A DNA stretch of 64,000 nt from Vibrio sp. HI00D65 (GTDB taxonomy: Bacteria > Pseudomonadota > Gammaproteobacteria > Enterobacterales > Vibrionaceae). How positions within the stretch are numbered: the stretch's first letter is position 1; the number at the start of each line of letters is the position of its first letter. The stretch lies in assembly GCF_001635455.1 (NCBI RefSeq), contig NZ_LWEH01000001.1, positions 123,564 through 187,563 on the forward strand, given 5' to 3'. The translations under genes and the position numbers were made by a program. This document shows, one piece after another, positions 35,036 to 44,373 of this stretch. The notes under the pieces were generated by a model, which worked only from the letters and a program-made list of their open reading frames with translations, was not told the DNA's origin and searched no databases.

Positions 35036-36379
35036 ATGAGTGAGAGTAAAACAGAAATACTCAACCAAGATGCGAATAACGGAATTTTAGAGAAATTCTT
35101 TAAAATTAAGGCCCACGGAAGCAGTGTGAAAAATGAGTTAGTCGGCGGTGTCACTACCTTCGCGACGATGGCTTACATTATTTTCGTTAACCCCCAAATC
35201 ATGGCCGCTTCCGGTATGGATGCAGGAGCAGTATTCGTTGCAACCTGTATCGGTGCCGCTATCGGTTGTTTATTAATGGGCTTATTTGCGAACTGGCCTG
35301 TTGGCCTAGCACCGGGCATGGGTCTGAATGCGTTCTTCTCCTTTACGGTTGTGAGTGAGATGGGCTATAGCTGGGAAGTCGCACTGGGTGCGGTGTTTGT
35401 CTCTGGTATCTTGTTTGTCGGGATGAGTTTCTACAAAGTCCGTCAATGGATCATCGAGAGTATTCCTGAAAGTTTACGCTACTCGATGACTGCCGGTGTG
35501 GGTCTGTTCTTGGGCTTAATTGGCTTGAAAACAGCTGGTATCGTCGTTGAAAACCCTGCAACTTTGGTTTCACTGGGTGATTTCACCAAACCAGAAGCCT
35601 TACTTGCGGCTATCGCATTCTTGATTATTGCGGTTCTGAGTGAACGCAAAGTATTTGGTGCTGTACTTATCGGTATTTTAAGCGTCACGCTTATCGGTAT
35701 GATGCTGGGCTTAGTGCAATACAATGGTTTCTTCGCTGCGCCGCCGAGCCTAGCACCTACCTTTATGGCAATGGATATTGTAGGTGCCCTGAACGTATCC
35801 ATGATCAGCGTTATCTTGGCCTTCCTTTTTGTAAACATGTTCGATACTGCCGGTACGCTAATGGGCGTGGCAGAGCGTGCAAACCTCACAAACCTAGAAA
35901 CCGGCAAGATTGAAGGCCTGAGCAAAGCACTCAAAGCCGATAGTATCTCAAGCGTTGCAGGTGCGTGCGTGGGTTGCCCGCCAGTAACCAGTTACGTAGA
36001 GAGTGCTGCTGGTGTGGCTGCTGGTGCTCGTACTGGCCTTTCAGCAATCGTGGTTGGTGCTTTGTTCTTAGCGGCAATTTTCCTATCACCGCTCGCAGGC
36101 ATGATCCCCGCTTACGCAACGTCTGGAGCTCTGATCTACGTAGCATTCGTAATGATGAGCAGCATGCAACACGTCGATTGGAAAGACTTTACCAACGGTG
36201 CTCCAGCTGCGATTACCGCACTGATGATGCCACTAACCTTCTCTATCGCTAATGGTATCGCACTCGGTTTCATCACCTACACCGTACTTAAGCTTGCGAC
36301 AGGTAAAACGAAAGATGTCTCTATCTCGATGTACTTCCTAGCGGCTATCTTCATCGCCAAGCTGGTGTTCATCGGTTAA
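35036..36379 (+). CDS. NCS2 (AzgA-type) purine permease
   Basis: A 447-aa inner-membrane transporter of the AzgA branch of NCS2/NAT, which carries hypoxanthine, guanine or adenine with protons. Landmarks: VGGVTTFATMAYIIFVNP, GLAPGMGLNAFF, and MFDTAGTLMGVAERA and CVGCPPVTSYVESAAGVAAGARTGL in the second half. ATG 35036 has AAAGGA nine bases upstream and is preferred over ATG 35006. It lies on the uraH strand, about 230 bases after it, and would supply substrate to GuaD/XdhAB. Guanine/hypoxanthine transport fits best. Confidence 0.9.
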   Translation: MSESKTEILNQDANNGILEKFFKIKAHGSSVKNELVGGVTTFATMAYIIFVNPQIMAASGMDAGAVFVATCIGAAIGCLLMGLFANWPVGLAPGMGLNAFFSFTVVSEMGYSWEVALGAVFVSGILFVGMSFYKVRQWIIESIPESLRYSMTAGVGLFLGLIGLKTAGIVVENPATLVSLGDFTKPEALLAAIAFLIIAVLSERKVFGAVLIGILSVTLIGMMLGLVQYNGFFAAPPSLAPTFMAMDIVGALNVSMISVILAFLFVNMFDTAGTLMGVAERANLTNLETGKIEGLSKALKADSISSVAGACVGCPPVTSYVESAAGVAAGARTGLSAIVVGALFLAAIFLSPLAGMIPAYATSGALIYVAFVMMSSMQHVDWKDFTNGAPAAITALMMPLTFSIANGIALGFITYTVLKLATGKTKDVSISMYFLAAIFIAKLVFIG

Positions 36380-36419
36380 TCCTATAGTTCCGAGCAGTCG
36401 TTTCTTGATTGTTCACAAC

Positions 36420-36449
36420 GTTGCTTGGCTGGTTCGCAAGCCAAGCAAC
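36420..36449. terminator. 11-bp inverted repeat after the permease gene
   Basis: GTTGCTTGGCT and AGCCAAGCAAC pair perfectly around an 8-base loop, 40 bases after the permease stop. It is followed by AATATGATTTA rather than a T run, so termination strength is uncertain. Confidence 0.6.
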
Positions 36450-37359
36450 AATATGATTTAATTTATTGATGAGTCTTGGGGAAGATGAAGAGTGATGACG
36501 ACCAAGACACAACATTCAAACAGAACCAACCATCATTGATGGCAGCCAACGCTTGATTCGTGATTGCCACCAGCGCAATCAAGGGGCAATGATTCAAATC
36601 CCACTCGCGCCTTATTCGCCATTCTCAGTCACTACCTACCCGATGAGGGAAACCGCCAAGATCAGTGAATGTGAAAACGTCATGATTCACAGCTACTTGT
36701 GCGAAACCTTAGACGAAGAAGACTTCCGTATGGAGAAGTTTAATTCTGATTATTAAATACGCCATCCTATTGGTTGTTCTTCCATTAAATATCTAACTAG
36801 ACCTCACCCTACAATTGATACCAATAATTTAATTATCACTAATTTAAAACTAGCTAATTAAGCTAAGGCTAAATAATTAAGCAATCTTATTTATTTGGCA
36901 CAGATCAAATTTAAAACGCTTGTTCTAATTACATAAACATCAATTCAACCAATAGATTTAGTAATAATCACAACAATCATGATAATTACATTATTATCAT
37001 TTAACCCATTAGTGAATAGAATAAAAAGTCGCCGACGCCTTTCTAGATCTAGCCTGAAGAAAGAATGGAAACTAATGATTTAAATATCACCAAACCCAAT
37101 AGATCAACAATTACACAATATGAATCTCAATATGTGATCTAGATAGGACTTTTAATTATAATTTTGCTATAAATTGACCAAATCTTATAAAAACAAAAAT
37201 AACATTAATGGAGGGTATATTTAAAACCCACAACATAATTACAAAAATAACAATACAAACAATTCAATAAACCAGAATAAATATATAAATATCATTTTTA
37301 TGGTAGGGGAATTTATTGTCTCTAAAAAAGCTAATAACAAATCTAACAGGGATTCAAAC
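36450..37359. other. AT-rich intergenic region with a short unassigned open frame
   Basis: About 900 bases between the permease and the toxin-like gene. An open frame at 36499-36756 (readable from about ATG 36589, 55 aa) contains MIQIPLAPYSPFSVTTYP and charged text after it. It has no family resemblance known to me and may be a remnant. The rest, 36760-37359, is very AT-rich and would include the promoter of the secreted gene pair. No operator was recognised. Confidence 0.35.
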
Positions 37360-38598
37360 ATGAAAAAAATCACACGAACACTCGTATTATCTTCGTTCTC
37401 GATTGGACTGCTTTCCTCTTTTGCTTTCACTTCTCAAGCAGCACCAATTCAAGTTAATCAAGCGTCAGCCGAACAGAACATACATCAAATCACCTACGAT
37501 ACGATCATCGGTGAAAATGGCGTCTTTATCGATCTAGAAACCGACAATTTCATCCTCAAGCAACAAGAGTGGTACCAAATCCAAGCTTATGTAGAGGGAG
37601 CACTGGCACTGCCCGTAACAGAAACCAGTATGAAATCGGCTTTTAGTATTCCTAACGACATCCCTTTCTCTAACTTCCAAGCCTTAATTCAGCAATATTC
37701 AAATATCCATGACACCGCTTTCTACTGGAAAAAGGATCTATACCCAAGCATCGTTAACCTGTCACTAAGCCTGGCTAACTATGCGCAAATCAAAGATTTC
37801 ATGCTTAATCCTTTGAGCGACGCCCTTAATGAGATGTTGGCAAAGGCATTCTCACCGTTACCAGAAGACATTGAAGCCGTTGAACGCAACCGAAAAATGG
37901 CGATTGCTTACCTGAAAAGCCTGCAAAACTTTTCATTGAGATACCAGCAAGAGGTATCCGATGTTGGTGATAACTTGTTGGACTTCTCTGCGCAGCTAGA
38001 CACGCAAAAGCTACAGCTTGAAGTGTTAGAAGGCACACATAACGGCTATTTAACGGATGATGGCAGTGCACTTCAACAACAAGTAAACGACATCAATGCC
38101 CGAATCGCGCAACTCAACAAAGACTACACTCACTACGTCACGGTTGCCTCTACCGCCGTTACCTACGCATGGTTCCCTTTGGTCGCCGTGCCAATCATGG
38201 GTGTCTACGGAGATAAAGCAGAGAAAGCACGTAAGCTTCGCAATGAACTGCAGAACGAAGTTAAAGATTTAGAAGAACAACTGTCTTACACACAAAAGGT
38301 ATATAACTCTTACCATCGTTCTTCAGAAAGCATTGATCTTATATCTCAGCAAATTGAAAACGCTATCCCACATATTAATAAGCTGAAGTTGAATTGGCAG
38401 AAAATGAATACCGACTTCACATCACTGCTTGCTGCATTGGATGAAGCTCAAAACAATGCTGACATCATGAAAGACGACGCAATGCTTGGCGCCATCGGTG
38501 CATTAGCCAATACATCGGTTGCAGAAATGAACTGGAATAACATCAGCGAGAAAGCCAAGGCATTTGCAAATAATGCTTATATTCAAGAAATGGAGTAG
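37360..38598 (+). CDS. Secreted helical protein resembling alpha pore-forming toxin subunit A (XaxA/MakA/HBL superfamily)
   Basis: A 412-aa protein with a signal peptide (MKKITRTLVLSSFSIGLLSS..., cleaved near SQA-AP). The mature chain is almost all helix. A hydrophobic hairpin at about 259-283 (YVTVASTAVTYAWFPLVAV) is followed at once by a charged coiled coil (about 285-315). This combination and the length fit helical toxins such as XaxA of the alpha-xenorhabdolysin family. ATG 37360 is preferred: AGGGA lies eight bases upstream and it yields the signal peptide. The larger secreted partner follows 163 bases later. The toxin role is inferred from architecture only. Confidence 0.65.
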   Translation: MKKITRTLVLSSFSIGLLSSFAFTSQAAPIQVNQASAEQNIHQITYDTIIGENGVFIDLETDNFILKQQEWYQIQAYVEGALALPVTETSMKSAFSIPNDIPFSNFQALIQQYSNIHDTAFYWKKDLYPSIVNLSLSLANYAQIKDFMLNPLSDALNEMLAKAFSPLPEDIEAVERNRKMAIAYLKSLQNFSLRYQQEVSDVGDNLLDFSAQLDTQKLQLEVLEGTHNGYLTDDGSALQQQVNDINARIAQLNKDYTHYVTVASTAVTYAWFPLVAVPIMGVYGDKAEKARKLRNELQNEVKDLEEQLSYTQKVYNSYHRSSESIDLISQQIENAIPHINKLKLNWQKMNTDFTSLLAALDEAQNNADIMKDDAMLGAIGALANTSVAEMNWNNISEKAKAFANNAYIQEME

Positions 38599-38761
38599 TC
38601 CATACCCATCGACAAATAGCTCTGCAAAGCGACGCCTCGCTATAAGTTCAACCAGCAAGACCAATTAAAAATAACAACAGAACACCACGCCTTATGAAAA
38701 ATAAGGTGTTGGTTTCTGCTACCCAAAATTTGGCTAATACTCATTTCGACAGGACATTAAT

Positions 38762-41158
38762 ATGAGAATTCTACCGATTATTATTTCTCTTTCACTATCT
38801 CCACAAGCTTTTGCTAGTAACTGGCTAGAACTTAATAACTTGCCTAACTCCACCGAATACCCAACTTGGGTTCAATCTGCTTATTCCGATGTCGATGTTC
38901 TCTCTCGCTCTACATCTGATCTCCACATCAACCTCAGTGACTGGATTGCGGAGCAGAACCTCTACGTGACTAAACCCTCAAAGATCGTCGTTTTTGCCGA
39001 TACTATTGAGGTACCAGAAAACTTTAACTTGGTAATGAATAACCAAAACATTCTCATTTTTGCCCGTAAAATTGTTGGTCAAGGAGCCCCAACTTTCGTT
39101 CTCGGGCAACAAGGCGCGGCGGCATCAGTGACTGTAATAGCAGGAGAGATCGAAACTCCGATTAATGTCCTAGCCTTCCAAAGCGATGGCAGCATCACAC
39201 GAGATGCCCTTTCTGCAGAAGACGGTGATGGAACCTCTGTGGTACTAGCAGGAGAACACTACCGAAGAACCACCATCGACTCGAACATTACAGGGCAAAT
39301 GAAACTAGCGACCGCACCTTTTACCGACATTGTTAACCGCTCTTTTGATATGGCTGCCAGCTTATTCGACACGAATCCAGAGCTTAGTCTCGAACTGATT
39401 AACTGGATTGAGAAGAGTTTACGCCACGCAGGCTCTTTGGTGGAAGATGACCCTATCCTTTCAGACCTGTACCTACAAACCGTCGCCTTTAAACAGTTCA
39501 TTAGTTTCAGCACTAAAGAGAGCAACTATGTGCCTTATCTCGACAAGGTACTATACCAAGACAAATACGAAGCGTACCTGAATGCAATGATCTCGTATCA
39601 AGCACAGTGGGATATCATTCAAGATAGAAGTACGGTGATCGAAGACAAGATTGAAGCTTCGAAGTTAGCGCTCGCTAACGTTGAAGACATTATCAAAGCA
39701 AAAGACTCGATCATCACTCAAACCCAATCCAACATCGACAAAATAGGCGACAGCCTGACCGAAATCGACAGCCAATACAAAGCTCAGGAACTTGTGACAC
39801 TGAGTGCCAGAACCACTTACTTGGTCGGTGTGGAAAACTGGAAAACTCAGCAAGAGCTCAATGCAGCATTGGCTATCTTCAAAGCAATAGCAGAGATTGG
39901 CAGTGCCGTCAGCGGTGTGTTCACAGGAAATCTATCTGGTGTGAACGACCTCACCGAGCAGTTGGCTAAAACGCCAGAAGCACTGGATAAAGCGAAAAAC
40001 TTAGTTACCAATATCAAGACCGTCACGGGGATCATTGATAGCGTTACCAAGACTATTTCGGGCATCGCGCAACTCACTGCCGATGTGAAATCGACCATCA
40101 AGCTCCATAAGATCTCCGAAGCGATGGATGGCTTTGACTTTAATATTCCGACGTTGAATGAGAGCAATCTGGCCTGGGATCTGATGATCACCGAGATCCG
40201 CAGTAACTTAAGACTTGCTGATACCTTAGGGATTAAAGGCGCGAGACAATACTTAGTAGAACTTGAAAAACAAGTGCTATTAGGTAAAGCAATTAACACC
40301 ACTCAGCTTAATTTTGTACAAGAGCAAGCCAAACTCGTCGACCTATTATTGACCAAGAACGTCACCGCTAATCAACAGCAAAGATTGAGTGACGCCATTG
40401 AGAGTTATCAGGTAGACAGCGAAGGTTTCGACTCCATAGAGCGTGAGCTGTCGCGAGTGCTAATGCACTTCAAACGACCAATGTATGTGGCTTTATCTAA
40501 CTATGTTCAGGCATACGAATACTGGGCGTTGAAACCAAGTGAGATCACACCTTCGCTGAATAAAAGTTACTTGGACTACCAGTTTGACCTCGCGTCCATA
40601 GAAAATGAGTACGTGAATGCACTCTCTTCATTCCAACCAGCACCACAAGACTTCACTATCGACAACTACACCATATCTAGCCCAGAGCAACTCGATAACT
40701 TCGCAACCACTGGCGAGTTGAACTTCACAATTCCATTAGGGCAGGCACAACTATGTTCATTCGACCGAGTTAGACTCTCTACCGTGCGTGTGTTCTTAGA
40801 AGGGGAAAACTTACCTTATGGCAAGCAGTTCAACCTTAGAATATCGAGTTCAGGTAACTATGCCGACCGCTATCAAGATCAGGATTACCAGTTCAGTTCT
40901 AATCCGGTCGCACGAGCGTTTTACTACCGCTTAGATGATCCAGCCACCAATGACGTTAGCATCATCACCGATGGCGCAGTGGCGAATAAGTTCGAGTATG
41001 CGTACTTCCAACCAACTCCATTCTCGACATGGAATGTCACCCTCAACAACTTCGATGAGGCAGACCAAGCCAACAACCAATACCTAAAAGATGTCGAACA
41101 AATTAGGGTTGAGCTCTTAGGCAGTGGTATCCCGAATAGCAATAGTTGTTCTAATTAG
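38762..41158 (+). CDS. Large secreted multidomain protein, probable partner of the toxin-like gene
   Basis: A 798-aa protein with a signal peptide (MRILPIIISLSLSPQAFA, cleaved before Ser-Asn). The N-terminal about 190 residues are beta-rich (KIVVFADTIEVPENFNLVM...). The middle is helical with coiled-coil stretches (about 285-350), a hydrophobic segment near 366-390 (LNAALAIFKAIAEIGSAVSG) and another near 423-442. From about 640 it is a beta domain containing LCSFDRVRLSTVRVFLEGE and RISSSGNYADRY, reminiscent of Tc-toxin A-component ends. Two late cysteines (QLCSF, NSCSN) may pair. It is cotranscribed with the preceding helical secreted protein. The function is inferred, not shown. Confidence 0.6.
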   Translation: MRILPIIISLSLSPQAFASNWLELNNLPNSTEYPTWVQSAYSDVDVLSRSTSDLHINLSDWIAEQNLYVTKPSKIVVFADTIEVPENFNLVMNNQNILIFARKIVGQGAPTFVLGQQGAAASVTVIAGEIETPINVLAFQSDGSITRDALSAEDGDGTSVVLAGEHYRRTTIDSNITGQMKLATAPFTDIVNRSFDMAASLFDTNPELSLELINWIEKSLRHAGSLVEDDPILSDLYLQTVAFKQFISFSTKESNYVPYLDKVLYQDKYEAYLNAMISYQAQWDIIQDRSTVIEDKIEASKLALANVEDIIKAKDSIITQTQSNIDKIGDSLTEIDSQYKAQELVTLSARTTYLVGVENWKTQQELNAALAIFKAIAEIGSAVSGVFTGNLSGVNDLTEQLAKTPEALDKAKNLVTNIKTVTGIIDSVTKTISGIAQLTADVKSTIKLHKISEAMDGFDFNIPTLNESNLAWDLMITEIRSNLRLADTLGIKGARQYLVELEKQVLLGKAINTTQLNFVQEQAKLVDLLLTKNVTANQQQRLSDAIESYQVDSEGFDSIERELSRVLMHFKRPMYVALSNYVQAYEYWALKPSEITPSLNKSYLDYQFDLASIENEYVNALSSFQPAPQDFTIDNYTISSPEQLDNFATTGELNFTIPLGQAQLCSFDRVRLSTVRVFLEGENLPYGKQFNLRISSSGNYADRYQDQDYQFSSNPVARAFYYRLDDPATNDVSIITDGAVANKFEYAYFQPTPFSTWNVTLNNFDEADQANNQYLKDVEQIRVELLGSGIPNSNSCSN

Positions 41159-41184
41159 TCGAAATAGCGAAAAAGGATACCATG

Positions 41185-41267
41185 CCCCCCCCTCAAGCTA
41201 TCTGAGGGCCAGCATTATTACGCATAAACCGTTGGAAATCCCTATTCTAGGTATAGAAAGGGATTTC
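41185..41267. terminator. Two hairpins between convergent toxin-pair and Zot genes
   Basis: After an 8-base C run (41185-41192), CCCTCA pairs with TGAGGG (41190-41208). A larger imperfect hairpin has arms GAAATCCCT (41235-41243) and AGGGATTTC (41259-41267). They separate the + strand toxin-like pair from the minus-strand Zot gene and probably end both transcripts. Confidence 0.5.
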
Positions 41268-41328
41268 TTCAACTATGATTCAAGCTAGATAGTAAGCACC
41301 CTAAACACAGTGTGTTAATTTTTATCAA

Positions 41329-42360
41329 CTACTCATTTGGAGGACAAGTTATGACTTTGACCTGATTCTTATACTGAAATACCAATAAACAATCTTCGTA
41401 GTTAATAATTTCTATTTTTTTAAAAATCATATTATTAGAAGTTAACTTAAAGGAAGTTTTGTTTTGTTCAACTTCAAAGTAAGTGACTTTTTCTCCTCTA
41501 TCAACATACCAACTATCAATAATAATCTTTGAGTTAAACAATAGGTTGATTAGCGACATGTCACTATAGCTCTCTTCTACACCGACTTCCTGTTCATTTT
41601 CGTTACTTATATTTTGAGGAGTTTCAGTTTTTAATTCTCTTTCAGAAGTTACCGGTATGTCTTTTTTTTCTTCTAAATTTACATGGGCTTTAGAGTGACT
41701 AATATAAGACTTTAAGCTAAAGTCTCGTTCTGTAGAAAAATTATAAATTAAAAATACGAGCGTAATGGCAGCTAATACTGGCCAAAACATAATGTTGCTT
41801 TTGTTATCAAAGTGAAAAAGGTTTCCAGTTTTTACATAATCTCGTTGATAAAAAGAATTATAATTCGAAAACGTCTTTCTACTATAGAATCTAAGTTTGG
41901 ATGACAGCACAACGACGCGTTCTAGCGAAGGCACACCGTCATAAACTTTCTTTATATAACTCCACTTCTTAAGAAAGAAGGGGTTATGCGTTATTTTATG
42001 TGAAAATGATATTAAATCTTGCATCTTTTCAGACAGCGAGAGCGGGGATTGAGTGATAATAAAAAAATCCGTTCTGAACTTACGATGTTGTGCCAAAAGT
42101 TGGAACCAAGCATCTTCATCTTCTTTTAGCAAAAATTGAAATTCATCCAACACGAAAGTTAACTCCACATCTGAGGAATCAATTAATCTAACAATATCAA
42201 AAATTTCAGGAGTTTCATTTACTGTAAGATATTCACTCGATACATTGATAGGAATATTAGTAAATACTTTATTACCAAGTTTAAGGTTCGGTAAAATATG
42301 ATACTTCACGGCTTCATAGGTTTTTCCAGTCCCAGGTCTTCCGTAAATCAGTGTAATCAT
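41329..42360 (-). CDS. zot: Zot/pI-family filamentous-phage assembly ATPase
   Basis: A 343-aa protein. Walker A is GRPGTGKT at residues 7-14; Walker B is LTFVLDEFQ near 67-75. A single membrane helix sits at about 190-208 (NIMFWPVLAAITLVFLIYNF), with a short periplasmic tail. This is the layout of inovirus gene I protein and the zonular occludens toxin. Such proteins extrude filamentous phage at the inner membrane. It follows the 95-aa membrane protein with a 2-base gap. Classic inovirus replication and integrase genes are absent nearby, so it is an orphan or co-opted module. Confidence 0.88.
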   Translation of the reverse strand: MITLIYGRPGTGKTYEAVKYHILPNLKLGNKVFTNIPINVSSEYLTVNETPEIFDIVRLIDSSDVELTFVLDEFQFLLKEDEDAWFQLLAQHRKFRTDFFIITQSPLSLSEKMQDLISFSHKITHNPFFLKKWSYIKKVYDGVPSLERVVVLSSKLRFYSRKTFSNYNSFYQRDYVKTGNLFHFDNKSNIMFWPVLAAITLVFLIYNFSTERDFSLKSYISHSKAHVNLEEKKDIPVTSERELKTETPQNISNENEQEVGVEESYSDMSLINLLFNSKIIIDSWYVDRGEKVTYFEVEQNKTSFKLTSNNMIFKKIEIINYEDCLLVFQYKNQVKVITCPPNE

Positions 42361-42362
42361 AA

Positions 42363-42650
42363 CTACCCCTTAAGAACTCGAATAAACGTAACAATAGGTA
42401 GCGCAAGCAAGCCGCAGAAGATTACGAGGAAAAAGCCTAAGAAAAAGGCTTCATTTACCAATTGAACCGCTTCTATATCTTGCCCGTTTTTCTCTAAAAC
42501 TATTGCTAACCTGTCTAAAGAGTTTGCAAGTAAGACATTACTATCACCTCCGATACTATCTTCAAATCCACCTAGATAACTCTGACAGAAATCATCAAAC
42601 TGGATGTTTTCATCATGTTGTTCTTTTACATCTAATTTGATTTTGGACAT
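42363..42650 (-). CDS. Small single-helix membrane protein paired with Zot (pVI/Ace position)
   Basis: A 95-aa protein, acidic at the N-terminus, with one membrane helix at about 69-90 (AFFLGFFLVIFCGLLALPIV) and a basic end (RVLKG). ATG 42650 has GGAAG six bases upstream and is preferred over an upstream start at 42734. It sits directly before the Zot gene, where inoviruses carry a pVI/Ace-like minor coat gene, but its sequence is not recognised. First gene of the minus-strand pair. Confidence 0.6.
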   Translation of the reverse strand: MSKIKLDVKEQHDENIQFDDFCQSYLGGFEDSIGGDSNVLLANSLDRLAIVLEKNGQDIEAVQLVNEAFFLGFFLVIFCGLLALPIVTFIRVLKG

Positions 42651-42903
42651 AACACTTCCGCCAAGGCTAAACATACGAACGAAGCAAAAATCGATCCGAG
42701 ATCTCTTCCTAAAACTAGTATTTTTCTCTATCACGATTAAGTAACTAGCATCAAGTTAAATAGAAAAATTTCTCCCCTAAAAGGTAAACCTAATATGGTA
42801 TCAACAACGCAAAAGATGCAACCAATGGCAATGCAACTTTAACTTAGTTTTCTGAACTTATTTTGGCTCAAATATTGCAAAAAATTCTATCGGAGGTGAG
42901 TTT

Positions 42904-42984
42904 ATGGAAGTAATAAGTTTCTTAGTCGGATCTTTATGTGGGTTTGTTTTTATGCTGCCTTGTCTTATAGCGTTGGTTCAATAA
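42904..42984 (+). CDS. Putative 26-aa membrane peptide
   Basis: An ATG at 42904 preceded by a near-perfect SD (GGAGGTGA) encodes MEVISFLVGSLCGFVFMLPC plus LIALVQ, ending in TAA at 42984. It is hydrophobic along its whole length, so it is a plausible one-pass membrane peptide. It lies 40 bases before the channel gene on the same strand, divergent from the Zot pair. Its size and SD support translation, but nothing is known of its role. Confidence 0.5.
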   Translation: MEVISFLVGSLCGFVFMLPCLIALVQ

Positions 42985-43023
42985 ATTCAAATTTGAGAGT
43001 CAAAATGAAAATGAGATAGGAAT

Positions 43024-44373
43024 ATGATAATAAAAAGCGCATTAAAATTTATGACCCATGAAGCGATCGTATTATCTGTTATCTTCATTAATGCTGTTGT
43101 GATGGTCGCACTCGAAACAACACCAACATTACCAAAGACTATCGGCTATTGGATTCTTTGGGTAGACTTCGTTTGTGTGCTCTATTTTGCAGTGGAACTT
43201 GGTGTCAAATGGACAGATTTGGGTACCAAGGGTTACTTTTCTGATAATTGGAATAAACTGGACTTTTTAATAGTAATACTGAGTATCCCGGTTCTCATTG
43301 AACCTTTCTTAAGTGGTGGTATTGGATGGTTGGGAGACATGGCCATTCTTCGCCTCGCTCGTTTCTTGAGACTATGGCGAATTCTTCGTTATGTCTACAC
43401 TTCGGAAACATACAAGTGTCTGCGTATCCCAGTACTACTTCTGATTGTGTTAACAGCCGTTACTATGCTGATTGATAGCAGTAAAGACTTAGTATCAGAC
43501 ATTTACCCTCAGATTAAGCTCACTTTGAATGTTTTGCTTGTACTCAGCCTCACTTTTTTACTCACGAGGATGTTACGAGTTTTATTTTCTACATTTTTTC
43601 ACAGAAAACTCACTCAAAATCCTTACAACTTTGACAGCTCCCTTGTTGATTTTATATGTCTGATCGCGGTTGTTTTGACATCATTAAACGGAATAATGAT
43701 AGCAATAAGCACTGCAGGTCATGATCCCTTCGCCCTCCTCGCTGGTTTGGGGATCGGAGGTATGGCGATAGCATTTGCTGCACAGGACGCAGTGGCAAAC
43801 ATTATTGCTGGAATAATGTTACTGGTTCAAAAACCATTCAGAACAGGAGATTGGATTTGTATTAATGGAAATACAGGAGCCGTACATCATATCGGGCTTA
43901 GATGTACAGTTTTAGAAGAGTTTGGTGGGGAACACTTAACATTCCCTAATAAGATATTTATGGATAGTCCTGTCAGAAATATAGACAAAAGAGGCTTTTA
44001 TTTACTATCGGGGAGTATTCGACTGCATCATAAAACCAAGCATAATGAAATTACTGAAGTCATAGATATGATGAAAAAAATATGTGCCGAACACCCTGAG
44101 CTATATAACGACTGTGGCGTGCGCTTCGAAGGATTTGGAGAAGCATGCTTCCCTGTTTCATTTTGGATGTGTGTTAAAGAATGGAGCCAGAGTGAACAAA
44201 TAATATATCGAGACCGTTGGGAAAAAATAAGAGTGGTTGAGCAGGATTTTTATATAAAACTAGTGAAGGGGGTAAATGAAAAAGGGATTACGTGTGCAAT
44301 GCCAATTCGCGAAATGATGGAAGAAAACAAAACATTACCACTAACAGAAAAGGACGGATACCATGAAAATTAA
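43024..44373 (+). CDS. MscS-type channel with an N-terminal voltage-sensor domain
   Basis: A 449-aa protein of two parts. Residues about 12-125 look like a voltage-sensor domain: S1 about 12-33, S2 44-60 with the FxxE pair Phe55/Glu58, S3 with Asp80 (NKLDFLIV), and S4 with Arg110, 113, 116, 119 and 122 at exact three-residue spacing. More helices follow (135-150, 166-189, 207-229). Then comes the MscS pore helix and beta domain (LAGLGIGGMAIAFAAQDAVANIIAG, QKPFRTGDWI, LTFPNKIFMDSPVRN). MscS proteins release solutes on membrane tension; a voltage sensor suggests potential-gated opening, which is inferred. Its 3' end overlaps the next start by 11 bases. Confidence 0.85.
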   Translation: MIIKSALKFMTHEAIVLSVIFINAVVMVALETTPTLPKTIGYWILWVDFVCVLYFAVELGVKWTDLGTKGYFSDNWNKLDFLIVILSIPVLIEPFLSGGIGWLGDMAILRLARFLRLWRILRYVYTSETYKCLRIPVLLLIVLTAVTMLIDSSKDLVSDIYPQIKLTLNVLLVLSLTFLLTRMLRVLFSTFFHRKLTQNPYNFDSSLVDFICLIAVVLTSLNGIMIAISTAGHDPFALLAGLGIGGMAIAFAAQDAVANIIAGIMLLVQKPFRTGDWICINGNTGAVHHIGLRCTVLEEFGGEHLTFPNKIFMDSPVRNIDKRGFYLLSGSIRLHHKTKHNEITEVIDMMKKICAEHPELYNDCGVRFEGFGEACFPVSFWMCVKEWSQSEQIIYRDRWEKIRVVEQDFYIKLVKGVNEKGITCAMPIREMMEENKTLPLTEKDGYHEN

